A stretch of 16,507 nucleotides of DNA, taken from assembly GCA_019409045.1 (NCBI GenBank), contig DXVG01000014.1:1-16507 (forward strand), read 5' to 3'. The first letter of the stretch is position 1, and every line of letters begins with the position of its first letter. The position numbers and the translations under genes were made by a program. Of the stretch, positions 5,578-12,659 are shown in pieces. This DNA is from Clostridiales bacterium (lineage in GTDB: Bacteria; Bacillota; Clostridia; Christensenellales; Aristaeellaceae). The notes beneath the pieces were generated by a model that saw nothing but the letters and a program-made list of their open reading frames with translations, was not told the origin of the DNA and made no database searches.

Positions 5578-8500
5578 ATGTTTACACACCTGCACCTGCA
5601 CACCGAGTACAGCCTTCTGGACGGGGCCTGCTCGATCCGGCCCCTCATGACCCGGCTCCGGGAGCTGGGCATGGACGCCTGCGCGATCACCGACCACGGC
5701 GTGATGTACGGCGTGGTGGACTTCTATCGCGCGTGCAGGGAGGCGGGCATCCACCCGGTGATCGGCTGCGAGGTGTACGTCTGCCCGGACATGGACGAAA
5801 AGCAGTCCCAGTTCCGGGAGTACTCGCACCTGGTGCTGCTCTGCCGGGACCAGAAGGGGTATCAGAACCTCTCGCGGCTCGTGTCCGAGGGCTTTACGCG
5901 CGGCTTTTACTACCGCCCGCGGGTGGACTACGCGCTGCTTTCCCAGTACGCCGAGGGCCTGATCGCGCTCTCGGCCTGCCTGTCGGGCGACCTTCCCAAG
6001 CTGCTTCTGGACGGGCGGGAAAATGAGGCGCGGGAGATGGCGCGCAGGTATGTGGACATATTCGGCGAGGGCAACTTCTACATAGAGCTTCAGGACCACG
6101 GCCTGCCCGAGGAAAAGCAGGTGCTGCCGCGGCTTGTGCGCCTCGCGCGCGAGCTGGAGATACCACTGGTGGCTACCAACGACTGCCACTACCTCGCGCG
6201 CGAGGACGCGGACGCGCAGGAAGTGCTCATGTGCGTGCAGACCGGGAAGACGCTCTCCGACCCCAACCGCATGCAGATGCGCACGCGGGAGCTGTACGTC
6301 AAAAGCGAGCAGGAGATGCGAGAGCTGTTTCCCAACTTCCCGGACGCGATCGAAAACACCGCGAAGATCGCTGCGCGCTGCAACGTGGAGTTCGACTTTT
6401 CCACCACCCACCTTCCCAAGTTCCCGCTGCCCGAGGGCGAGACCGACGCGCTTTCCTACCTGCGCTCGCTGTGCGAGCAGGGACTTTCGCGGCGCTACGG
6501 CGCGGACCGGCAGGACGCGCGCGAGCGGATGGAGTACGAGCTGGGCGTGATCAGCTCCATGGGCTATGTCGATTACTTCCTGATCGTGTGGGATTTTATA
6601 CACTACGCGCGCACGCACGGCGTGGGCGTGGGGCCGGGGCGCGGCAGCGGCGCGGGCTCGATCGTGGCCTACTGCCTGGGCATCACATCCATCGACCCCT
6701 TGAAGTACGCGCTGCTGTTCGAGCGGTTTTTGAACCCGGAGCGCGTGTCCATGCCCGACATCGACGTGGACTTTGACTACGAGCGCCGCGGCAAGGTGAT
6801 CGACTATGTGCGCCGCCGCTACGGCAGCGACCACGTCGCGCAGATCATCACATTCGGCACCATGGCCGCGCGCGCCGTGCTGCGCGACGTGGGCCGCGTG
6901 ATGGACATGAGCTTTCAGCAGACCGACCGCATCGCAAAGCTGGTGCCGATGGAGCCGGGCATGACGCTCGAGCGCGCGCTGAGCGTGTCGGGCGAGCTGC
7001 GCACGCTCTACGAGCAGGACGAGCAGGTGCACCGCGTGATCGAGACCGCGAAGAAGCTGGAGGGCATGCCGCGCAACGCCTCCACGCACGCGGCGGGCGT
7101 TCTGATCACCAGCGAGCCCGTGGTCAACTATGTGCCGCTTCAGACCAACGACGACGTGGTCACCACGCAGTTCCCCATGGGCACGCTCGAGGCGCTGGGG
7201 CTTTTGAAGATGGACTTTCTGGGCCTGCGCACGCTCAACGTGATCATGGACAGCATCGACCTTGCCGTCCAGGCCGGGGCCGAGCCCTTCGCGCCCGAGG
7301 ACATCCCCCTGGACGACGCGGGCGTGTACCGGCTCATCTCCGAGGGCGACACCGACGGCGTGTTCCAGCTCGAATCCTCCGGCATGAAGCAGTTTCTGAC
7401 CAACATGCGCCCGGAGAACTTCGAGGACATCATCGCCGCCATATCGCTCTACCGGCCGGGGCCGATGGAGTCCATCCCCCGCTACATCCGCGGCAAGCAC
7501 GACCCCTCGAGCGTGCGATACGAAACGCCGCTTCTAAAGCCCATACTGGACGTCACCTACGGCTGCATGGTCTATCAGGAGCAGGTGATGCAGATCGTGC
7601 GCGACCTGGCCGGCTACTCCTACGGCCGCAGCGACCTCGTGCGCCGCGCCATGTCGAAAAAGAAGCACGACGTGATGGCGAAGGAAAAGGAGATTTTCAT
7701 CCACGGGCAGGTGGAAGACGGCCGCGTGGTCGTGCCCGGCGCGGTGCGAAACGGCGTGCCCGAGGACGTGGCCGAGCACATATTCGACGAGATGACCGCC
7801 TTTGCAAGCTACGCGTTCAACAAGTCCCACGCCGCGGCCTACGCGCTGGTCGCCGTGCAGACCGCGTACATGAAGCTGCACTACCCCGTGCAGTTCATGG
7901 CCGCGCTGATGAACAGCCTCGCGGGCAACGCCGACAAGATCGGCTATTATATACAGACCTGCAAAAAGCGCGGCATCCGCGTGCTCGCGCCCAGCGTGAA
8001 CCGCTCGCAGGAGAAGTTCAGCGTGGAGGATGGAGCGATACGCTTCGGCCTGGTGGGCGTGAAAAACCTCGGGCAGGGCGCGATCCGCGCCATCGTGGAG
8101 GAGCGCGAGCGCGGCGGGCCGTATCGGGACGTATTCGACCTGTGCGAGCGCGTGAGCGCCCTGGCGGTGAACAAAAAGTGCGTGGAGAGCCTCATCCGCG
8201 CGGGCGCGCTGGACGAGCTTCCCGGCAACCGCGCGCAGAAGCTGTGCGTGTACGAGCGCGCGCTGGACGCCTCCGCCCGGCGGCAGAAGACCGCCGTGCG
8301 CGGCCAGCTCTCGCTGTTTGACATGGACGAGGAGATCGCCGCCGCGCCGCCGCCGCTGCCCGACGTTCCCGAGTTTGAGCGCCGGGAGCTTCTGCGCATG
8401 GAAAAGGAGGTCGCGGGCGTGTACCTGTCCGGGCACCCTCTGGACGAGTACGAGGCGGAGCTGTCCGCGCTTTCGGTCAACGCGCGTGTGCTGCGCGCGC

Positions 8501-9018
8501 TGTCCGAGGAGCCGGACGGCGGCATGAGCTGGGATCACCGCGCGGTGGAGATGGGCGGCATCGTGGCCGAGCGCAAGCTCAAGGCCACCAAGTCCGGCGA
8601 CATGATGGCGTTTTTGCAGCTCGAGGACATGTACGGCGCGACCGAGGTGCTGGTGTTCCCGAGGGTGTACGAGCGTCTGAGCGCTCTGCTTGCGCAGGAC
8701 GCGGCGCTGCTTCTGCGCGGCAGGCTCTCCGTGCGCGAGGAGGAGGAGCCCAAGCTGCTTCTGGAGGAGGCGCGGCCGCTCTCCGGAGGTGAGAAGCCCG
8801 CCCCGCCCCCGGGCAAGCTTTTTCTCAAGGCGCCGGACGCGCTGCGCGATTCCGCGCTGAAAATTCTCAGCGCCACGCCCGGGAACATACCCGTGATCTT
8901 CGTCAGCGCGCAGACGGGCAGGGCGCAGCGCGCGCCGCAGAGGTACTGGGTCAGCGTGGACTTTGACGACGACGCGCTGTTCAAGCTCCTGGGCAGGGAA
9001 AACGTTGTCTACCAATGA
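5578..9018 (+). CDS. dnaE: DNA polymerase III alpha subunit DnaE
   Basis: The product is 1146 aa, close to E. coli DnaE. An N-terminal PHP domain (about 1-280) keeps all nine expected metal ligands: H6, H8, D15, H40, E65, H84, C134, D202 and H204. The polymerase core has VGPGRGSGAGS, the catalytic PDIDVDFD (Asp 394, 396, 398) and MDFLGLRTL (third Asp at 546). Downstream come the beta-clamp and helix-hairpin-helix regions, then an OB-fold (about 995-1065: GGIVAERKLKATKSGDMMAF to LLLEEARPL). It is a template-directed replicative or gap-filling polymerase. Firmicutes often also carry polC, which is not in this window. The neighbours are unusual for dnaE: a sporulation-type lipoprotein before and a glycosyltransferase 24 nt after. 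Confidence 0.97.
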   Translation: MFTHLHLHTEYSLLDGACSIRPLMTRLRELGMDACAITDHGVMYGVVDFYRACREAGIHPVIGCEVYVCPDMDEKQSQFREYSHLVLLCRDQKGYQNLSRLVSEGFTRGFYYRPRVDYALLSQYAEGLIALSACLSGDLPKLLLDGRENEAREMARRYVDIFGEGNFYIELQDHGLPEEKQVLPRLVRLARELEIPLVATNDCHYLAREDADAQEVLMCVQTGKTLSDPNRMQMRTRELYVKSEQEMRELFPNFPDAIENTAKIAARCNVEFDFSTTHLPKFPLPEGETDALSYLRSLCEQGLSRRYGADRQDARERMEYELGVISSMGYVDYFLIVWDFIHYARTHGVGVGPGRGSGAGSIVAYCLGITSIDPLKYALLFERFLNPERVSMPDIDVDFDYERRGKVIDYVRRRYGSDHVAQIITFGTMAARAVLRDVGRVMDMSFQQTDRIAKLVPMEPGMTLERALSVSGELRTLYEQDEQVHRVIETAKKLEGMPRNASTHAAGVLITSEPVVNYVPLQTNDDVVTTQFPMGTLEALGLLKMDFLGLRTLNVIMDSIDLAVQAGAEPFAPEDIPLDDAGVYRLISEGDTDGVFQLESSGMKQFLTNMRPENFEDIIAAISLYRPGPMESIPRYIRGKHDPSSVRYETPLLKPILDVTYGCMVYQEQVMQIVRDLAGYSYGRSDLVRRAMSKKKHDVMAKEKEIFIHGQVEDGRVVVPGAVRNGVPEDVAEHIFDEMTAFASYAFNKSHAAAYALVAVQTAYMKLHYPVQFMAALMNSLAGNADKIGYYIQTCKKRGIRVLAPSVNRSQEKFSVEDGAIRFGLVGVKNLGQGAIRAIVEERERGGPYRDVFDLCERVSALAVNKKCVESLIRAGALDELPGNRAQKLCVYERALDASARRQKTAVRGQLSLFDMDEEIAAAPPPLPDVPEFERRELLRMEKEVAGVYLSGHPLDEYEAELSALSVNARVLRALSEEPDGGMSWDHRAVEMGGIVAERKLKATKSGDMMAFLQLEDMYGATEVLVFPRVYERLSALLAQDAALLLRGRLSVREEEEPKLLLEEARPLSGGEKPAPPPGKLFLKAPDALRDSALKILSATPGNIPVIFVSAQTGRAQRAPQRYWVSVDFDDDALFKLLGRENVVYQ

Positions 9019-9042
9019 AATTCCAACGGGGAGGAAGCGCGC

Positions 9043-9990
9043 ATGAAGACGCCGATACTCTACATCGTCATACCCTGTTACAACGAGGAGGAGGCGCTGC
9101 CCATCACCGCAAAGCGCATGGGCGAGCTTCTGGACGACATGACCGGGAAGGGGCTGATCGCGCCCGAGAGCCGCGTGACGCTGGTGGACGACGGCAGCCG
9201 CGACAAGACCTGGGACGTCATCTGCCGCCTGCATGCGCAGGACGGCCGCTTCGAGGGCGTGAAGCTGGCGCACAACGCCGGGCACATGAACGCCCTGTGG
9301 GCGGGCATGACGATGGCCTGCGAGCACTGCGACGCGCTGGTGACCATCGACGCCGACCTCCAGGACGACGTAAACGCCATCTACGGCTTTCTGGAGAAGT
9401 ACCGCGAGGGCTGCGACGTGGTCTACGGCGTGCGCAACAGCCGCAAGACAGACACCGCCTTCAAGCGCAACTCCGCGCAGGGCTTTTACAAGATCATGAA
9501 GAAGCTGGGCGTGGAGCTCGTCTACAACAGCGCGGACTACCGGCTGCTCTCCCGCCGCGCGGTGGAGGCGCTTTTGCAGTTTGGCGAGGTGAACATGTTC
9601 CTGCGCGGCATGGTGCCGCTGCTGGGGTTCAAGTCCGCCGAGGTGTACTACGAGCGCGGCGAGCGCGTGGCGGGTCAGTCCAAGTACCCGCTCAAGAAGA
9701 TGGTTTCCTTCGCCGTGGAGGGCATCACATCCTTCTCCAACAAGCCCATACGCTTTGTGACGCTGCTGGGGTTCGTGTGCGCGCTGCTGGGCGTGATCAT
9801 GGCGGTGTATGTGCTGTTCTCCCTCTTTGGCGGCCGCAGCGTGGCGGGCTGGGCCTCCACCATCATGTCCATATGGCTGCTGGGCGGTATACAGCTCATC
9901 GCCCTCGGGCTCATCGGCGAGTACGTCGGCAAGATCTACATGGAGACCAAGCGCCGCCCCAAGTTCATCCTCGAGGAGTATCGAAAGTAA
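9043..9990 (+). CDS. Family 2 glycosyltransferase (polyprenyl-phosphate sugar transferase type)
   Basis: The product is 315 aa. ATG 9043 follows GGGGAGGAA (9028-9036). The GT2 catalytic domain has VIPCYNEEEALP at the N-terminus, VDDGSRDKT (DDGS at 49-52) and the metal-binding DADLQDD (103-109), followed by ADYRLLSR and QSKYPLKK. Two C-terminal membrane spans follow (about residues 235-262 and 272-298), then the signature IGEYVGKIYMETKRRPKF. This layout matches GtrB/DPM1-like and bactoprenol glucosyltransferase proteins, which move a sugar from a nucleotide donor onto a lipid-phosphate carrier at the inner membrane face. The sugar cannot be read from the sequence. It is the last gene of the dnaE run, 24 nt after dnaE and before a strong terminator. 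Confidence 0.9.
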   Translation: MKTPILYIVIPCYNEEEALPITAKRMGELLDDMTGKGLIAPESRVTLVDDGSRDKTWDVICRLHAQDGRFEGVKLAHNAGHMNALWAGMTMACEHCDALVTIDADLQDDVNAIYGFLEKYREGCDVVYGVRNSRKTDTAFKRNSAQGFYKIMKKLGVELVYNSADYRLLSRRAVEALLQFGEVNMFLRGMVPLLGFKSAEVYYERGERVAGQSKYPLKKMVSFAVEGITSFSNKPIRFVTLLGFVCALLGVIMAVYVLFSLFGGRSVAGWASTIMSIWLLGGIQLIALGLIGEYVGKIYMETKRRPKFILEEYRK

Positions 9991-10031
9991 AGGCGGACTC
10001 CATCGCGCCCCCACTTGTGACTCAGAGCGCC

Positions 10032-10065
10032 GACAAAGCCCTGGCAGTCTGTTGACTTTGTCAAC
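10032..10065. repeat. Two overlapping inverted repeats before the terminator
   Basis: GTTGAC-TTT-GTCAAC (10051-10065) is a perfect 6-bp dyad. GACAAAG (10032-10038) is also the reverse complement of CTTTGTC (10056-10062). The two pairings share bases and exclude each other. They lie 8 nt before the 10073 terminator stem. The function is unknown; a dispersed intergenic repeat or an operator are both possible. Confidence 0.45.
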
Positions 10066-10072
10066 CTCCTGC

Positions 10073-10102
10073 GCGCCCCCACTCGGCGGGGGCGCTTTTT
10101 TT
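10073..10102 (+). terminator. Intrinsic terminator after the dnaE-glycosyltransferase run
   Basis: GCGCCCCC (10073-10080) and GGGGGCGC (10088-10095) form a perfect 8-bp stem with a 7-nt loop. Seven T follow at 10096-10102. It ends the plus-strand unit that begins at the kinase. Confidence 0.92.
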
Positions 10103-10171
10103 CGTCAAAACAAAGCGCGGTTTGCGTCACGGGAAAGCGCGGCGCATTTTACACTGCCGTCGCAGTTGGCG

Positions 10172-10201
10172 TTGACGGGGGGCGGTGCGAAGTATTACAA
10201 T
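10172..10201 (+). promoter_or_regulatory. Promoter of the acyltransferase gene
   Basis: TTGACG (10172-10177) is 18 nt from TACAAT (10196-10201), each one base from consensus. Transcription should start near 10208, about 85 nt before the gene. The rest of the 9991-10293 gap holds the terminator, the inverted repeats and no gene. Confidence 0.6.
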
Positions 10202-10209
10202 ATATGTAA
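10195..10209. promoter_or_regulatory. Candidate operator over the acyltransferase -10
   Basis: TTACA-ATATA-TGTAA is a perfect 5-5-5 dyad that covers the -10 hexamer and the likely start site. Such a position suits a repressor. The binding protein is not known. Confidence 0.35.
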
Positions 10210-10293
10210 CAATATGGAAATGAACCGGAAATATATGCGACACGCCGTTCACGCTTTTGAAACGCGCGCGCAGAAATTCCGGAGAAAGGCGGG

Positions 10294-11526
10294 TTGACGT
10301 TGAGATCGGCGAAAGCGGAGCGCATCTTCTGGTACGACCTTCTCCGGCTCGCGGCGATCTTTGCCGTGGTGTGCTCGCACCTGAGCGGCTACGCGTTTGA
10401 CGACGCGGCCGGGATGAGCGCGGGCATGGCGGTCGTGCGCGCCGTGTACAGCGCGGCGGCGGACTTTTGCGTGCCCGCGCTCGTGATGATCAGCGGCGCG
10501 ATGCTGCTGCGCGGGGACCGGCCCCTGAGCATACGCAGGCTGTATTTGCGCAAGATACTGCGCCTTGTGACGGCGCTGGCGTTCTGGCTGTGCGCCTACG
10601 CGCTGGTGGCCGCCGCGCGCGAGCACGGCGCGTCCTCCCCCGCGTTCTGGCCGGCGGTGCTCGACCGGCTCGTGCACGAGCACTTCCACCTGTGGTACAT
10701 GTACATGATCATCGGGCTTTACGCCATATCGCCGCTGCTTCGCGCCATCTGCGAGCGCGAGAGCACGCGGCGCTACTTCCTGCTTTTGTGGCTGGCGCTG
10801 GGCGTTGTGCCCGCCACGATCCACACATTCTGCCCGTGGCTGGATGTGCGGCTGGAGGCGTGGCGGCTGGACATGTGGGGGAACGACAAGCTCTCCCTGG
10901 GCATGGTCACCGGCTACGCGGGCTACATGGTGCTGGGGCTGCAGCTCAGCCGCCGCCCGCCGGGCCGCCGCGCGCGGCGCGCCCTGTACGCGCTGGCCGC
11001 GTGCATGCAGCTTCTGAGCGTGCTTTCCATCCTGTGGATGACCTATTCGCAGCCCGACCCGCATAGGTTCGTGCTCTCGGCGCAGAACCCCTGCGCGCTC
11101 AACAACGCCATCTACACCGCGGCGGTGTTTACGTTCTTCCAGCATTGCTTTGCCGCCTCGCCGCGCTCGGCGCGCGTGCGCCGCGGCGTCACCGTGGCCG
11201 CGCAGCTCAGCTTCGGCGTGTACCTGATGCACGATTTTGCGAATCTGCTGGTGAGCACCTCGCCCGCGCTGTCGGCGCTGGTGGCGGCGTTCCCGCCGGT
11301 GACGCTGCCGCTGGTCGCGGTGGGCGAGTTCCTGCTCTCTATGGCCGCGGTGGCGCTGCTTGCGCTGCTGCCCGGCTCGCAGTTCATCCTCGGCGAGGCT
11401 GCGCTGGCGCTGCGCAGGCCCGCAAGGCCCGGGAGGGCGAAAAAATACGCGCCGTCGCTTTCGCTCACAGCCCGCGCAGACAGGCTCGGAGAATATCAAT
11501 GGCGGTTTCCCGCCGGCGGGGCGTGA
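10294..11526 (+). CDS. Acyltransferase-3 family integral membrane protein
   Basis: The product is 410 aa. The start is TTG 10294 after GGAGAAAGG (10281-10289); a second TTG at 10300 is possible, and no ATG is well placed. The sequence has about ten hydrophobic spans. Family marks are WYDLLRLAAIFAVVCSHL with the conserved His at residue 29, HFHLWYMYMIIGLYAISPLL (from residue 130), and SFGVYLMHD (306-314). Members of PF01757 move acetyl or other acyl groups across the membrane onto sugars of peptidoglycan, exopolysaccharide or antibiotics. The substrate is unknown; the nearby lipid-sugar transferase makes a cell-envelope glycan plausible. The last 62 nt overlap the 3' end of the convergent regulator gene, and the Arg/Lys-rich tail after the last span may be poorly conserved. 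Confidence 0.85.
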   Translation: MTLRSAKAERIFWYDLLRLAAIFAVVCSHLSGYAFDDAAGMSAGMAVVRAVYSAAADFCVPALVMISGAMLLRGDRPLSIRRLYLRKILRLVTALAFWLCAYALVAAAREHGASSPAFWPAVLDRLVHEHFHLWYMYMIIGLYAISPLLRAICERESTRRYFLLLWLALGVVPATIHTFCPWLDVRLEAWRLDMWGNDKLSLGMVTGYAGYMVLGLQLSRRPPGRRARRALYALAACMQLLSVLSILWMTYSQPDPHRFVLSAQNPCALNNAIYTAAVFTFFQHCFAASPRSARVRRGVTVAAQLSFGVYLMHDFANLLVSTSPALSALVAAFPPVTLPLVAVGEFLLSMAAVALLALLPGSQFILGEAALALRRPARPGRAKKYAPSLSLTARADRLGEYQWRFPAGGA

Positions 11527-11799
11527 GGTTTTCCAGCGATGGGACCAGCCACCCCAGCTCGCCCGGCGGGTATTCGTCCTGCGCGTCGTCGCACAACGGC
11601 GGTTGGGCGACGTCTTCAGCGCCGTGCAGGCCTTCACCAGCGTCTCTACCGACATGCCCACCGCGCCGCGCTCTATGCCCGCAATGAAGCGGTGAGAGCA
11701 GTCCATCCGCTCGGAGAGTTGCTCCTGCGTCGGCCGCAGGGCCATGCGCTGGGCCTGTATCCTGCCGCCGGTGCGCTTTCGGTCATAAGTGTAATGCAT
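11465..11799 (-). pseudogene. XRE/Cro-CI-type HTH regulator interrupted by a one-base frameshift
   Basis: ATG 11799-11797 follows AGGTGG. The first frame gives 67 residues with a clear HTH_3 fold (residues about 8-66): RKRTGGRIQAQRMALRPTQE, then QLSERMDCSHRFIAGIERG, then MSVETLVKACTALKTSPNR. Near 11594-11601 the sense continues in the -1 frame: LCDDAQDEYPPGELGWLVPS, then LENLTPRRRETAIDILRACL, then RGL and TGA at 11467-11465. Restoring one base, for example CGC CNG TTG, gives a continuous 111-aa protein with NRxLCDDA, as expected after SPN in this family. I see no classic slippery heptamer, so a one-base deletion or a sequence error is likelier than programmed frameshifting. It overlaps the acyltransferase 3' end by 62 nt and diverges from a small-RNA promoter. 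If intact in the cell it probably represses its own promoter. Confidence 0.8.
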
Positions 11800-11822
11800 G
11801 CTTCCACCTGCTTTCATTTTCC

Positions 11823-11828
11823 ATTATG
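11823..11828 (-). promoter_or_regulatory. -10 of the HTH regulator promoter
   Basis: CATAAT on the minus strand lies 24 nt before the HTH ATG. No convincing -35 is present at the right distance; TTGCAA at 11842-11847 is self-complementary but only 13 nt away. The assignment rests mainly on symmetry with the plus-strand promoter. Confidence 0.45.
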
Positions 11829-11841
11829 CGTAGAAAGGGAC

Positions 11842-11870
11842 TTGCAAAACATGAAGTGATAATGTATAAT
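11842..11870 (+). promoter_or_regulatory. Promoter of the candidate small RNA
   Basis: TTGCAA (11842-11847), a 17-nt spacer and consensus TATAAT (11865-11870) make a strong sigma-A promoter facing right. Transcription should begin near 11876-11877. Confidence 0.8.
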
Positions 11871-11876
11871 GGAAAA

Positions 11877-11983
11877 GTGTTGATGATGTGTCGCCTCGGC
11901 GAACACATCCCGGGGAATGGGATGAGATCGACACGCGCCCCCGCGCCGGCCGGAGGATTTCGCCGCGCGGGGGCGGTTTTTTT
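11877..11983 (+). ncRNA. Candidate small structured RNA of about 107 nt
   Basis: The stretch is bounded by its own strong promoter and its own strong terminator, with no credible protein gene between. The 5' part folds as GATGTGT (11885-11891) with ACACATC (11903-11909), plus an inner CGC/GCG stem, a CTCG loop and one bulged A. A purine-rich single strand (about 11911-11930, including GGGATGAGATCG) links it to the terminator stem. The terminator loop holds GGAGGATTT. It does not show the conserved core of SRP RNA, the size of 6S RNA, or any riboswitch consensus I know. It could be a trans-acting RNA or an attenuated leader. The class is unknown. Confidence 0.55.
11936..11983 (+). terminator. 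Intrinsic terminator of the candidate small RNA
   Basis: CGCCCCCGCGC (11936-11946) and GCGCGGGGGCG (11965-11975) form a perfect 11-bp stem. The stem can extend inward through GGC/GCC, and seven T follow at 11977-11983. The apical loop contains GGAGGA, an anti-Shine-Dalgarno-type purine run. Confidence 0.88.
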
Positions 11984-12047
11984 CCGGCCGCGGGGCCGCG
12001 ACCAGACAACTTTTAACAAACAAATTACGTTTCGTCCGGATTTTCTA

Positions 12048-12077
12048 TTGCAATGAAAACCGCCGCTGGTGTATAAT
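12048..12077 (+). promoter_or_regulatory. S10 operon promoter
   Basis: TTGCAA (12048-12053), an 18-nt spacer and consensus TATAAT (12072-12077). The 40 bp upstream are AT-rich (for example TTTTAACAAACAAATTACG), like an UP element, as expected for a heavily expressed ribosomal operon. Confidence 0.8.
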
Positions 12078-12083
12078 AATTAG

Positions 12084-12321
12084 GCTCGCGTCGCGGGATA
12101 GCTATGCGCGTCCGCGCGCGACAGAGGGATGAAGCGGGAGGTTGCGGCGACGTTTTGCCGATGCCGCCGGGAATTCTCGCAGACCAGTCCGGGGGGATGC
12201 TTCCCCGAGATCGGACGACGGAGCGATCCGTCGAGCGCGTCGGCTCCCAGAGGGGGCCGGCGGAAAATAACGATAGCGCACGCCCGGCAGCGTGTGCACG
12301 AGTTCGACAGGAGGACAATCC
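12084..12321 (+). promoter_or_regulatory. Structured 5' leader of the S10 operon
   Basis: About 238 nt separate the start site from rpsJ with no reading frame of note. Visible hairpins are GTCGCG/CGCGAC (12090-12122); GTCCG/CGGAC with an inner GGGG/CCCC (12187-12216); and GCGCACG/CGTGTGC (12276-12297, one G-U), which ends 11 nt before the Shine-Dalgarno AGGAGGA (12309-12315). In several bacteria L4 binds such a leader to control the operon. That role here is inferred; no terminator-like U tract is seen. Confidence 0.5.
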
Positions 12322-12630
12322 ATGGCAAGCCAGAAGATCCGCATCAAGCTCAAGGCTTACGAGCACTCCATCATCGACCAGTCCGCCGCGCGCATCGTGG
12401 AGACCGCGAAGCGCACCGGCAGCCGCGTGTCCGGCCCCATCCCGCTCCCCACGCAGAAGGAGATCGTGACGATCCTGCGTTCGCCGCACAAGCACAAGGA
12501 CTCGCGCGAGCAGTTCGAGATGAGGACGCACAAGCGCCTGATCGATATACTGCAGCCCACCCCGCGCACGGTCGACGCCCTGACCAAGCTCGACCTGCCG
12601 GCCGGCGTCGAGATCGAGATCAAGCTGTGA
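12322..12630 (+). CDS. rpsJ: 30S ribosomal protein S10
   Basis: The product is 102 aa, normal for S10, beginning MASQKIRIKLKAYEHSIIDQ. ATG 12322 follows AGGAGGA; the frame is open further upstream, but residues before MASQ lie in the leader. Family marks are GPIPLPT and HKDSREQFEMRTHKRLIDI, the latter being the loop that contacts the 30S head and NusB-type partners. S10 also serves as NusE in transcription antitermination. It is the first gene of the operon, 29 nt before rplC. Confidence 0.97.
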   Translation: MASQKIRIKLKAYEHSIIDQSAARIVETAKRTGSRVSGPIPLPTQKEIVTILRSPHKHKDSREQFEMRTHKRLIDILQPTPRTVDALTKLDLPAGVEIEIKL

Positions 12631-12659
12631 GCTTTTCCCAACAAGAAAGAGGTGCAACG

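Larger units (their letters stand above)
11817..11876. promoter_or_regulatory. 11-bp inverted repeat spanning divergent promoters (candidate shared operator)
   Basis: TTTTCCATTAT (11817-11827) and ATAATGGAAAA (11866-11876) are perfect reverse complements separated by 38 nt. Each arm contains most of a -10 element and the likely start site of one of two outward-facing promoters: the HTH gene on the minus strand and the small RNA on the plus strand. The arm centres are 49 bp apart, close to five helical turns. Binding by the HTH protein is inferred. Confidence 0.6.

Noticed and set aside
7534..10014. 826-codon open frame on the minus strand opposite dnaE and the glycosyltransferase
   Set aside because: It is Arg/His/Ala/Leu-rich, has no family pattern and lies opposite two firm genes; a GC-bias shadow.
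11594..11601. Programmed -1 frameshift in the HTH gene
   Set aside because: No X XXY YYZ slippery heptamer or clear downstream stimulator is visible; an indel is simpler.
10249..11817. 522-codon minus-strand frame across the acyltransferase
   Set aside because: Only its first part is real (the HTH domain); after the frameshift it runs as antisense shadow of the acyltransferase.
11877..11983. Identity of the small RNA as SRP RNA or 6S RNA
   Set aside because: It lacks the conserved SRP core with its GNRA-type loop and is too short, with the wrong shape, for 6S RNA.
11826..12056. 76-codon plus-strand frame across the small-RNA region
   Set aside because: It begins upstream of the -10, runs through the terminator and has no ribosome site or recognisable sequence.
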